A stretch of 64,000 bases of DNA, taken from the NCBI GenBank assembly GCA_039519185.1, contig CM076846.1:75062818-75126817 (forward strand), written 5' to 3'. Under the pieces are notes generated by a model, which saw only the letters and a list, made by a program, of their open reading frames with translations, had not been told where the DNA came from and ran no database searches. This DNA comes from Astragalus membranaceus (Eukaryota > Streptophyta > Magnoliopsida > Fabales > Fabaceae). Below are positions 10,042-21,399 of this stretch, piece after piece. Position 1 is the stretch's first letter. Each line of letters starts with the position of its first letter. The position numbers were made by a program, and so were the translations under genes.

Positions 10042-12350
10042 CACCCAAAATAATTTAATTAATTGTTTGATTAAATTATTTAGGTATTACATTGATACAA
10101 TTTTATTAAATTATTAATATAGTGATTTATTTAAATGAAGGGAGTAGCATCCAGTAATTACGGCGTAGTAGGAATGGCCCAAGAGCCCAAGCCCAAGACT
10201 TAGGCTCCTAGGCGCTAGGGTCTTGAGTTAGGCGTCGCATTTTGGTGAGAAAGAGAGAAAGAAAGAAAGTTTGCGAAGAGAGGAGAAGGAAAAGAAGGGT
10301 GTACGGCGCGCAAGGAAGAAGAGGAGAAGAAGAGGATTCGCGAACTCCAAGGGAGAGAAGAGAAGCTCGGTTGCTGTGGTTTCTTGGTGTTCCCGTGGAG
10401 AGATCATCATCTTCGGAAAAACTAAGGCAATGGTGGGTCTTGCTCTATAATAGGGTTTATAATGGGATGTATGTAGGGGTTTAGGATCTATATCGTTCTC
10501 CTTATGACTGTAATGTTGTCTGACGTGTATGAATATCTTGATGAAGATTTGTTGCTCGCTAGATGGTTGTTAATGAGTAGTGCGACTTGTCGGATGTATG
10601 TGAGAATTAGAATGCGTGCTAACTGCTCGATAAAATGTGTATTTGATGATGTTAAAATGAATATGTGATGTTTGAAATTATTGTTGTTGATTGAATGCAT
10701 GAAGGTTTAGAAAAAATTGGATTAGGAGGACCCTAGGCGCCAAGGGCGCCATTTTGTGTTGCTGTTGTGCGCCTGTGCCTAGGCATGTCTAGGTGCTGGG
10801 CGCTGGGATCCCCTACGTGTTGCGCCATTCTGGCGCTGGGCGCCACCTGCTGGGCGCCGGGATCCCTGTTGTGTTGCTGCTGTGTCTAGGCGTGTCTTAG
10901 TTGTGTTGCTGTTTGTGTCTGTGTTGGGCGCCAGGTTCCCTGTGCCTGGGCGTCAAGGGCGCATGTTGCCTGCTGTGTTGCTGTTTGTGTCTGTGCTGGG
11001 CGCCAGGTTCCCTGTGCTTGGGCGCCAAGGGCGCCAGGATCCCTCCTGCGCCAGTTTTCTGTGTCTGGGCGCCAGTGTTGCTGCTCAGCGCCAGTGTTGC
11101 TGCCCAGTGCCAGTTTTGTGTGTTGCGCCTGTTGTTGGCGCAGAGGGGCGCCTGGGCGCCAGTATTGCTGCCTGGCGCCAGTTTTGTGTGTTGCGCCTGT
11201 TGTTGGCACAGAGGGGCGCCTGGGCGCCAGTGTTGCTACCCAACGCCAGTTTTGTGTGCTGTTGTTCCCTGCTAGGCGCCCAGTGCCTGGGCGCCATTTT
11301 CAGCATGTGTCTCGGTTTTGTTCCTATTTTGTTTTGACATATCTTTTTGCTCGGGTGTCCGTTTTAAGTGCTTCAAAGTGCGTTGCGAAGCTTATTCAGT
11401 TCTCTATATGTATATTCTACTTTAAGGTGAAAAATGATTATTTTTCTGATAGTTTTTGGACGCCAATCTTGTGTTGCCATGTTGATGTTAATGACGATGG
11501 GTCTAATGACCAAATGATAATGATGTTGTTAATGACGATGGGTCTAATGGCCAAATAATGATGATGATATGGACAATGTTGTTGTTGTGATGATTATGAT
11601 CTGCTGGTTGTTCATGAGTCACGTGCATTACATATGCATATATTGACGATGTAAGGCTTCGGCCTCGAGCTATTGACGATGATGATGCTCAAATATTAAA
11701 GATGTGCCCAATGGAAAAATTATCGACGATGATGGTACCACATGCATTGCACTTCATACATTCATCCTTATCATTGATGATATTACTATGGTTGATATGT
11801 ATATATTTATGTGACAGGTATAAATATTGATGCGGTTGTGTAGTGATTGCTGTATATATATATATTGCTGTGGTTGATGTAGTTCATTACTCTAGCATAT
11901 TGCTTATTATGAACTTTATTATAAGGTTTGAGACTCACCCCTTATGTTGATTATTACCCTACAGGTAACAGTATGTGAAGGCTTATAACCCTTCATCCCT
12001 TGAGTCAGTCGTCGCTCTGATACGTAGCACCTGGGGGGCGAACACTAGCTATTAGTAGTTATTTTATATGACGCTGTTGAGTAATTTGTATTGATGTTGT
12101 CACAACAGTGTTTTTGAAACTGTTCTCTTTTATTCCGCTGCGTGATGACGAAGTTTTTATTATGTGTACTAAACCGTGTTTTGAGGATTTGCCCCACTTG
12201 TTATGTGCCACGTATCATGTTTGAATTTATAAGTGAAATTGTTGACGTTATTTGAAGTAAATGTAGCATCCCTTTTTGGATGTATCAAAAATGATTTTTA
12301 AACTCTGATAATTTGTATTATAAATTGCCGGGTAGAAATGGGGTGTTACA
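10037..12350 (+). repeat. Element B 3' LTR (2314 bp)
   Basis: Bounded by TGTAACACCC and GGGGTGTTACA. It contains a GGCGCC-rich imperfect repeat (about 10725-11300) which yields long but meaningless open frames. It also carries the conserved hairpin/tRNA-like module (11975-12036) and TTATTCCGCTGCGT (about 12130). The following five bases, CATCA, are the predicted target duplication; the partner lies outside the window. The flank continues as Athila reverse transcriptase. Confidence 0.94.
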
Positions 12351-12355
12351 CATCA

Positions 12356-14548
12356 TGGTATCTTCTCTGACTTGGTTGAAAAATGCATTGAGATATTCAT
12401 GGATGATTTTACCGTCTTTGGATCCTCTTATGAGGATTGTTTACATAACTTGAATTCAGTGTTGCAGAGATGCAGGGATACCAATTTAGTGCTCAATTGG
12501 GAGAAGTGCCAATTTATGGTACAAGATTGCATTATTCTAGGACATAAGGTGTCCACTAGAGGCATTGAAGTTGATCCTGCAAAGGTTGAGGTAATTGCAA
12601 AGTTGCCCCCACCCAATTCTGTTAAGGGGGTCTGTAGTTTTCTAGGCCATGCCGGATTCTATAGGAGGTTTGTTAAAGACTTCTCAAAAATTGCAAAGCC
12701 TATGACTGACCTCTTGGTTAAGGAGACCACTTTTGATTTTTCTGACACTTGTTTGAAGGCTTTTAATTGTTTAAAGGAAAAATTAATTAGTGTCCCTGTT
12801 GTTGTTGCCCCCGATTGGTCGCTTCCCTTTGAAATTATGTGTGATGCTAGCGATACTGCTGTGGGGGCTGTTTTGGGGCAAAGAAAGAATAAGGTATTTT
12901 ATACCATTTACTATGCTAGTCGTACTCTTGATGATGCTCAAAGAAATTACACTACCACAGAGAAAGAGTTACTAGCTGTAGTATTTGCATTTGACAAGTT
13001 TCGTCATTACCTTGTTCTTTCTAAAGTTATTGTTTATACTCATCATGCGGCCATTAGATATTTGCTTGGAAAGCAGGATGCAAAACCCAGGTTAATCAGG
13101 TGGATCTTGTTGCTACAAGAGTTTGATTGGAGATTAGAGACAAGAAAGGCTTAGAGAACTTTGTAGCTGACCACCTCTCAAGGCTTAACCATAGTGTGAC
13201 GCAGGCCGCAAATGATGGGGAGATCAAGGAGGTTTTCCCTGATGAGAGACTTCTAGCAATTTCTACTATTCCTGGGTTTGCAGACATTGTCAACTATTTG
13301 ATGGGTAAGGTTGTTCCCCCTGATTTTTCTTTTCAGCAAAAGAAGAAATTAATTTCTGATGCTAGACACTGCTTGTGGGATGACCCTTACCTATTTAAAG
13401 TATGTGGAGACAGAGTTGTTAGGCGTTGTGTTCCTATGGAAGAGGTAACTTCTATCCTTGAGCATTGTCACTCTAGAGAGGTAGGTAGCCACTTTGGCCC
13501 AAATAGAACTGCATATAAAGTTTTACAATGTGGTTTTTATTGGCCTACTATATTTAAAGATGCTCATGAATTTGTGAAAGCTTGTGATAGTTGTCAAAGG
13601 AGTGGCAATATTTCTAGGCGTCAAGAGATGCCTTTAAACAACATTTTGGTTTGTGAGATATTTGATGTATGGGGTATTGACTTTATGGGGCCCTTCCCTA
13701 AATCTTTTTCAAATCAATATATTCTTGTTGCTGTAGATTATGTGTCTAAGTGGGTGGAAGCAGTAGCCTTACCCACTAATGATGCTCGAGTGGTGGTAAA
13801 ATTTTTAAAGAAAAACATTTTCTCCAGATTTGGCACTCCCCGAGCAATTATTAGTGATGGTGGCACCCATTTTTGCAATAAACAATTTGAAAATATTTTG
13901 AGCAAATATGGTGTCACCCATAAGGTGACAACTCCTTACCATCCACAAACTAGTGGCCAGGTTGAAATTTCAAACAGAGAGCTGAAAAGGATTTTAGAGA
14001 AGACAGTTAGTGGATCAAGAAAAGATTGGTCTTTGAAACTTGATGATGCACTATGGGCCTATAGAACTGCTTTTAAAACCCCCATTGGGATGTCTCCTTA
14101 TCGTCTTGTTTTTGGAAAATCATGTCATTTGCCTGTTGAATTAGAGCATAAAGCACTTTGGGCTTTAAAATTTCTAAACTTTGATGCTCAGCTTACAGGT
14201 GAAAATAGGTTGCTGCAGCTCGATGAATTGGATGAGCTCCGTCTGGGAGCTTATGAGAATGCCAAGTTATATATGGAGCGGACTAAAAAGTGGCATGATA
14301 AGCGCATCCAGCAGCGTGAATTACATGTTGGTGAAAAAGTTTTAATTTATAACTCACGTTTGCGTCTTTTTCCAGGAAAGTTGCGCTCAAGGTGGTATGG
14401 ACCCTACACTGTTACTCAAGTTTTTCCTTATGGAGTGCTTGAGGTATCTCATGAAGATGGCACCATTTTTAAGGTCAATGGGCAGCGTGTGAAGCATTTT
14501 GAGGAAGGGTTGAGTCAAGTGAGCTATGTCACTGCCCTCAAGGACTGA
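12356..14548 (+). pseudogene. Element C: Athila pol (RT C-terminal half, RNase H, integrase)
   Basis: The frame opens in reverse transcriptase just before the catalytic FMDDF motif (about 12397-12411). It continues through the RT thumb/connection (FLGHAGFYRRF), RNase H (CDASDTAVGAVLG) and integrase. Integrase shows the zinc region (HCHSREVGSHF ... CDSCQRSGNI), the DDE core (WGIDFMGPFP; ISDGGTHF; TSGQVEISNRELKR) and the Athila-typical GKSCHLPVELEHK. A one-base loss near 13127, in the RNase H-integrase linker, shifts the frame; downstream the frame is open to TGA at 14546-14548. There is no env-like frame after it. Compared with E, this copy is better preserved in integrase. Confidence 0.92.
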
Positions 14549-14587
14549 CTCTAGTACCGTCAGGCTCGGGACGTTAAACAAGCGCTT

Positions 14588-14605
14588 CGCAGGAGGCAAC
14601 CTGTG
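14588..14605 (+). ncRNA. Conserved hairpin after Athila pol (element C copy)
   Basis: CGCAGG/CCTGTG forms a 6-bp stem closed over an AGGCAA loop (14594-14599). It lies about 40 nt after the pol stop and follows GACGTTAAACAAGCGCT. Element E has the same loop and preceding block but a different stem sequence at 52869-52886 that still pairs. This suggests an RNA element, possibly acting on genomic RNA folding or use of the downstream region. Function is unknown. Confidence 0.55.
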
Positions 14606-14686
14606 TTTTATTTTCTCTCATTTTTGTTTTGTTTTCTTTTTTAGGAATAAACTCCAACTACAAGCACTCTCAGGGAAGTCACTCTT

Positions 14687-14735
<49 letters not shown>

Positions 14736-16181
14736 TTTCTTTTTGTTTCTATTTGATCATTTTGCATTGAGGACCATGCTTCATGCTAGTGTGGGGGAGG
14801 AGAGTTATTTTGTCACTTGATCTCTATTAATGCACCTACCCACCATATATGTTGATTGATAGCATTTTTCTGGCTTGTTTTGAATGAATTATGCTTAAAG
14901 TTTAAAAAAAAATAGAGATTTTGCCTTTAGGGGATCCCATAATTAATTTACTTGACAGACTTGTGCTTAATTGTAACTGTGAGGATGCCCTTAGGAAGCT
15001 GATAATTAGCATTTGTCCCTGTTGAGTACTTTTTGTGAACCAGCTTCTAAATGTGAGATCTGAGCCTTCATAAGGGGATTGATACTAATTCATAAATTTT
15101 TACCCCTTATCTTTCTATGAGTGTGTTTCCCAATTTGCTACATTCTAGAATTTGTCTTTTGACCATTTCAAGGCGAAAATTGATTTGCATCATGTAAAAA
15201 GATTTGGGGAATTTAGGTATTTTTCTGGCCTCAGAGTTGCTTGTTGAATTTATCCCTTAGTTGCCCCCTTTGAGCTTAATTGTTATACTTTTTTTCTTTG
15301 GTACCCAGATATAATTTTTCTTTTTTTGTTTGTGGTAACCATTTGGAATTAAATGTGGAGCAACTATTAAAAATTACAATTTCGTCCTATATTTTTAGTT
15401 GTCTATATTGTTAGGACTGAAACTTTGTCCTATATTTTAGTTGTCTATCTTGTCAGGAAAAAAAAAAGTGAATCATGTACTTACCTTTTCCTCCAAAAAA
15501 ATGAAAAAAAAATAGGAAGAAAATTAAAAAAAAAAAAAGCAAAGCAACAAGGAGGAAAAGACACGTCAAAAGAATGAAAGAGCCAAAGGGCAAATCCAAA
15601 AAAAAAAGAGTCTACTCAAGAGCAAAAAGCAAATCAAAAAGAGTCGACTCAATAGAAAAAAAAGAGTGAAGAAGAAAGTGATATTAACTTGGAGTTTGGA
15701 CAAAATTTGTAAAATAAATAGGAGCTCCATATTTGGTTTCAAATGTTACTATTTGTTTATTGTTTTTAGCCCTTTGATTATCCCTTGTTCTTATTTTCTA
15801 CCCTGCATGAATTCACCCTGGCCCCATTACAACCCATGAAACCCCATTTTTGCATGCATGTGAACTATTTAGTGGAGATTTGGTCAAATTACAAGCGTAT
15901 GGTAATGTGCATTTTGTGGAAACTTGAGTGTATATTTCCTTAGTCCCTAAACACTTAGAGAGATTGTGAGCGAGTGCATTTGTTCACAGAAATGTATTCT
16001 TCAGGGACATGAGCCTCTAATTGGGGAACCTTTTGACACCTCATATGTGCCATATTGTCTATTGTCTGTCATTGTGCTTTAATTTTGGATCCCTTATTTG
16101 GCCGTCTCTGTTACTTTTTTGAAAAATTTATTGAGCCAGGAAATTTGCTTGAGGACAAACAAAGGTTAAGTGTGGGGGAGT
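14606..16181 (+). other. Athila C untranslated tail between pol and 3' LTR
   Basis: There is no long open frame, so an env-like gene is absent or fully decayed. It contains a (CT)n microsatellite (about 14687-14730) and a first purine tract GTGTGGGGGAGGAGAG (14789-14804) preceded by CATTGAGGAC. A-rich stretches lie at 15440-15690. The true PPT (GTGTGGGGGAG, about 16171-16181), preceded by TTGAGGACAA, touches the LTR. Confidence 0.8.
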
Positions 16182-17496
16182 TGATAAGCCCCAATTTAGT
16201 ACATTTTTAGAGACACTTTTGAGTCATTTTTAGAGCTATTATTATTATCTAAATAAATAAGTGACTCAAATTGCTATTTATTTTGTAGGAAAGAAGATAG
16301 ATAAAGAAGTTGCTTCAATGAGTTGTTTGAAGCAAAATGGGGGTGTCATTAACAAAAGAAGTATGTGGCCCAAGTGTGGAAAAATAAAGTCCAAATCCAA
16401 TTCCAAACAAACCTAAGCGTGAACGGTAAGAAAAGAAAAGAGCTTTGAATTAAAGAAGGGAAACAATAAGAAAGGAACCTAGGCGTAAAAGAGGGACGGC
16501 AGCCGCACAAAGAGTTAATTTTGATAATTAAAAGAATTCAAAGGAAACAGTGGCCGCGGAAGACAATTGAATTCAAAGGACGGCAACAGTACGCATAAAA
16601 AGAAAAGTCACGCACGCACAGTACACACGAGAATAAAACAGTAGTGCCGGCAAATAGATGAGGGAGTTTTGGGTACCCGTTCTTGATATCGTGAGAGAGC
16701 TCTGGAGCAGAAAAAGGAGACGAAATTTGCAGGATCAGAAATTTCTCTATTCCGGGTTATTTTTATCTCTGTAATTTATGACTCCTAATTTTATTTTATT
16801 GTTCTCGAACACTATGGATAGCTAAATCATCTTCTAGGGTCTTAGGTGGATCTTACATGTTTAGAGACATTTTTATGTTCTAATTTCTAGTTTGAATTCC
16901 TGGTTTTTATCTCAATTAATATTATCCTATTGTTTTTATCACATAATTAGGATTGACAACCATTTGCATGTTCACAATCAATTAGTTGATCAGCGACCGT
17001 ACTGCAATTAGTTGGTGGACCTATAGGATAATTGAGACTAAGATTAATGCATGACCAAACGTTAATTTAGTCTTCCAATCATTCAACCTTTTTGTTCTTT
17101 ATGCTTTTCTTGGATTTAAATTCTTGCATGACCAAACAATGGTTAATTTAGGAAAAAGAATATTAATCGCGAATGACCAAACGGATTAATAGTTTTAGTA
17201 AAGGGATTGGTAATTGAATAAAACAAGGAATTCAGGTAGAATTAGACACAGAGGAATCGAAGCTTGCAAGTGAAACCGTGACCCTAGACCTCTTTCCATT
17301 GGTTAGTCTTTACATTTTAATTATTGCTATTTATTTCTTTTTATTTTAGTTTCTATAACAACCAAACATTCGTTCGTCTAAATAATAATTAATTTTAAGT
17401 AGTTTGGTACTTGTTAGTTAATCCCCGTGGAGACGATATTTTTTATACTACTTCTGCGATAGAGTACACTTGCTCTAGTGTGTTTTTAACGCAACA
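16182..17496 (+). repeat. Element C 3' LTR (about 1315 bp)
   Basis: It starts TGATAAGCCCC right after the PPT and ends near ACGCAACA, following the Athila-typical CTTGCTCTAGTG. The start is firm; the right end is placed by the TG...CA rule without a second LTR to compare. TCTTC (17497-17501) would be the target duplication. Confidence 0.8.
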
Positions 17497-17681
17497 TCTT
17501 CCTGTAGGAAAGACTTTATAGCTTTGTAGCTTTGTTTGGATTAATCGATTCATCCAAGAAGAAAACTTAGGATATACTTATGTGGATTAATCGATTCATC
17601 TAAGAAAAAACATGACAGTCATTAGCCATATACTTATGAATAGTAACAAACAATTACTATGACAGAAGTGCTTTTAACTTG

Positions 17682-18034
17682 TTCTTCAATAACAATAGCC
17701 CTATTTCCATCTTTCTCAAAAAGTTCATACGCACAGCGTGCATGTTGTTCCCAACGATCAAGAGCTTCAAGTTGATGCACACTCAATGCAGCTGCACAAA
17801 ATTCCTCAAAGTCCATCCTTCTATGTTGTAATGAATTCTGAGACCAAAAGGGAAACAAAAGGAACATATGAGAGAGCAACCAGACAAACTGAGGGGAATC
17901 TAAGTAACAGAACAAGGTGTTATTACAGAGGAAAGAAAGTCAGTAATATGCTATCACACCTATACTCCACACATCAGCCTCTGTGGTGTAAGATCTATGG
18001 AGAACTTCAGGAGCAACATAATATGCACTTCCAA
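17682..18034 (-). pseudogene. CDPK-related kinase (CRK) fragments, two exons
   Basis: Minus strand. Exon-like block 17943-18034 reads as kinase subdomain VIII-IX, with [15 protein letters not shown] followed by [12 protein letters not shown], then a stop. Block 17682-17837 is preceded by a CAG acceptor and reads MDFEEFCAAALSVHQLEAL and WEQHARCAYELFEKDGNRA, the C-terminal EF-hand-like region of plant CDPK-related kinases. In intact CRKs more than 100 residues separate these blocks (rest of the kinase lobe and regulatory segment). Here only about 100 bp do, and upstream kinase exons are not seen, so this is a rearranged fragment. It lies between an Athila LTR and a CACTA-like end, which suggests capture by a transposon. 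Family assignment is firm; function is lost. Confidence 0.82.
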
Positions 18035-21000
18035 CAGAAGGACCATTACCATATTAATTTGTCTGCATACAAAAATAAAAGGTAGCTAATGGTTTTTCTT
18101 TAAGCCAAAGACTTGCAATGTTATTCAATATCTCACTTGAAATTGTTCTTATGATATTCAAGAAGAAATTATAATGCAAATCAAATAACTGAAGTTCCAA
18201 AGAGGATGGAGAGAGGAAGATGACCTACTTAAAGTGATCAATCCAATGTGAATCATTAAAGCAATCGGACCATTAAAGCATCAATATGGCAACATTCTGA
18301 TTCCAGACTATCATGTGGAATATGATACTACCATGTAGGCAGCCATTTTTGTAAATCTACACAACACCCTACCATGAGTAAATGCCTAAGATGCTCCAAG
18401 CCTCCAACTATGAATAATGTTCCTGTGAGCAGCTATGGAGCTGAAGCCATTTTTGTCACTGCCCAAAATGAAAACACTTTAAACCCATAAAAGAAGGGGA
18501 AATGGAAAAATGGGTTAAAAAAATAACAGTAGACAAATACCAAAAAAAAGGGTCATCCTCCTTTTCCCCCTTTCCTTCAATCTTTATCTTCTAAATAGCC
18601 TTCCCTGCAAATCCTCTTTGCCCATTTTGTTCCATCTAATCAGAGGTTGCTACAAACTACTATTTATCAGCTAAAACACAATGGAAGTTTAAAGCTCATA
18701 ATACTGCTAAAGCTACTGGACAAAGCGACTATCTTGCCAAAGCTCAATTAAGCATTTGGTTCCAATTGGAGTTTAAAATTTTCCTTATCATTGGATGATG
18801 AAAAAAGTGAAAACCTTGTTGTATAGTAAATAATATGTTTCATAAAGAAGAACTTAAAAATATCATAATTCCTGTATCTGTAGCTTCCTTCTTGAACATG
18901 TTTAATTGGAGCAGCTTTTGAAACTTCAAACAAATTCCTTCATACTACTACAAATCTTTGGTCATGGAAAAATAAAACCAAAAATAGTTTTCAAAGTTCA
19001 AATAACACATGTGAATATAATATTTGAAATTGTTACAGTTTGTTACTTATAACTAATCATAGCTATATCAAGATTTGAGAAAATAGCAAACCCGAGCTAA
19101 TGGAGCAATTGGAAAGAACTATGGACATCAATTGGCTACACCATCATCACTGGCTTCAAATTAAAATACGAGCTCTTGTTGCCCAAATTTAGTAAACTAA
19201 ACACCTCAACTATTGGGTAACAAAGAAATATGATCAGAGGAGTGGGTATTTTTTTTGCTCAAAACTACCTTATAGCATAAGTGACATTGTTTTAGGTGAC
19301 ACAAAATACTCCATATTTCAAAGTTTGAATTGTAATTTTCATGAACCTGAAGTCAAAATCCATCTTAATTTTAACCTCAAATCTTGTATCTTATATAATG
19401 AGTCAGTGACAACCATATTCCTTAATGTAATACTACTCTAATAAAATGGTTTTGTTTCAATTTGATAGGTCCTCAAGGTTCAGGAAAGCAATAGAAGATT
19501 CAATGCATCATTGTCTCTTCTAAAATGAAAGGCTTAGTTATAAAGAAACTCTTCAAAAGTGAACTAAATTTAAAAACAATTATTTCACATCAGCTGCATG
19601 TTTAAAAAAATCCACTAAGCTAGATGTTTAAAATACTCACTAAGTTGTATGTTTAATAAATGCTGATAAAATCCACTCAGCTGGATGTTTAAAAAAAGTA
19701 CCTAGAGAAGTCAGACTTCTTTCAACTTGATAACATTCCATGCATCTTTGGCTCTTCTAGAATAATAACCTTGTAGCTTCTCAAAAATCTGCAAACGATG
19801 GTGGAAGATTTTTCCTTTGTCTTCCTGCAAAACACAGAAGCTTAAAATTTGTCTCTCTGGTTTTTATGTTTCCGTACCTGAACAATAAAAGAAGAAATTT
19901 CTTCTCAGGCTGTATGTATATACCAATGCCCAAATAAAATAACAACAAACGATCAATCAAACATAACCATATTGGACTGTAAACAAAAAGAAAGACCTAG
20001 AATTATAGGAATGCTCATGAATCAGAAGAAAAATTAGTTTACATATTGTGTGTTCTATAAGATTGGAAAAACAAAACCCTCAGCAAGACTAAAGCATAAA
20101 ATAAAGAAAATAAAAGTTGTAGAAAATGACAAAAGGAAAAACCCTCACCTTTTTGTGATTTCTCCATAAAATTTGCAGAAGACCAGTTTTGTTACTGGAT
20201 TCAACACCGGGTTTGTCGCTAGGGTTTTTATTTTCATGCTTCTTTTGTTTGATTCTGATAGTGGAGGAAGAATTGCAAGGCAACAATGTTTGACTTGTTA
20301 GAGAGAAAAGGCTGAGGATATGGTATCAAATCTTCAAGTCATTTGTTCTGTAAAAACAGAAAAGAAACATGTTAGTCTTGAGTAGATTAAAAATGTAAAC
20401 ATTAAGCTGAAACAAAAGAGGGAAATCGAATGTTAGGAGAATCCAGCAAGACAAAAAGCGCTGCCAACACTCCCACGCAACACCACCAGCCAAGGATGAA
20501 TCTAGGAGAAGCGTATAGCACCAAAACCCCAACCCACAGCAAACCCACACGAAGAGCACATGGATACCACACACTGCTTCCACCTCGTTGTACACCTCGA
20601 CATCATTCATCAAACAAAACACCTACACACCATTCAGCAAAATAAACACCTACACACCCAGGAAAGCCATCGAACAAAACCTTCTAACTTCATATTCCAT
20701 ACATCTGTGAGCCGATCTCGCTCCCATAATCAAACTCGATCTCCTTTTTAGACAAAAAGATCTAGCCTTTCACGCCAACTCCGACACCTTCTGTGATCTA
20801 AGCGTTTCTGTAACTCCAACAACACAACGGAAAAGATCACGGAGAATAAAACACCAACCAAAGCCCACCTCACTACTGCGCTATCAAAATCCCGAAACTG
20901 GAAAGCAGATCTGAGAAAAGGACAACGCCTCATGCCGCAAAAGGTTGTGACTTTAGGATTGTTCACTGAAGGCGAGGGTTGAAGGAGAGGGTTGAAGGCG

Positions 21001-21149
21001 AGGGAAACGCATCTCTTCTCTAGGGTTTTTTCAAGCGAGAGTGATACTGAGAGTGAGGAGGACAGACATGCGAGAGTGAGAGGGAGCCAACGTGAAGAGA
21101 TGCGTAAAAGCCTAATTTTTTTGGTTTCTATAACGAGTGGTTTTGTGAC
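18035..21149. other. AT-rich stretch with no recognised gene
   Basis: Only short open frames and no recognisable protein motif on either strand. AT-rich with intron-like texture. It may be CRK intron sequence or the body of the CACTA-like element whose end is at 21363. A repeated word (GCTAGATGTTTAAAATACTC and variants) occurs around 19590-19710. Confidence 0.5.
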
Positions 21150-21363
21150 CCGTTATGGAAGCCAAAATTTTTAGACTTTCTATAACGGTTATGCAAGGGA
21201 ACCGATATCAAAGATGGTTTTTCCACTTTCTATATCGGTTCCAGTGGCAACCGATATAAAAATTGTAATTTTAATTACAAAACTGCCACCGCGTCACTTT
21301 TAATATCAGGCCATTTTTAACTGATATAAATGACCGTTATAAAAGGCATTTTTTCCACTAGTG
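21150..21363 (-). mobile_element. CACTA (En/Spm)-type terminus with subterminal repeats
   Basis: Read on the minus strand from 21363, the sequence starts CACTAGTGGAAAAAATGCC, a typical CACTA-family terminal inverted repeat. Short direct and inverted subterminal words follow (TATAACGGT, ACCGATAT, ATATCGGTT) at 21180-21345, also typical of this superfamily. The opposite terminus and a transposase are not visible; the left end may lie beyond the Athila insertion. The 3-bp target duplication cannot be tested. Confidence 0.6.
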
Positions 21364-21399
21364 ACAATTCCTCTCTCGGTGTTTCCTTGTCGGTGACTT

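Larger units (their letters stand above)
12351..17496 (+). mobile_element. Element C: Athila-type Ty3/gypsy retrotransposon, 3' part
   Basis: B is inserted in this element's reverse transcriptase, so the 5' LTR, gag, protease and first half of RT lie left of the window. What remains is the RT end, RNase H and integrase (12351-14548), a long untranslated tail (14549-16181) with a PPT, and a complete 3' LTR (16182-17496). Motifs such as the RT signature FMDDF, GKSCHLPVELEHKALWA and the tail layout match element E, the second Athila copy in the window. Confidence 0.9.

Noticed and set aside
14606..16181. Env-like gene in the Athila tail
   Set aside because: No open frame of useful length, no signal peptide or transmembrane pattern; the same holds for 52830-53880.
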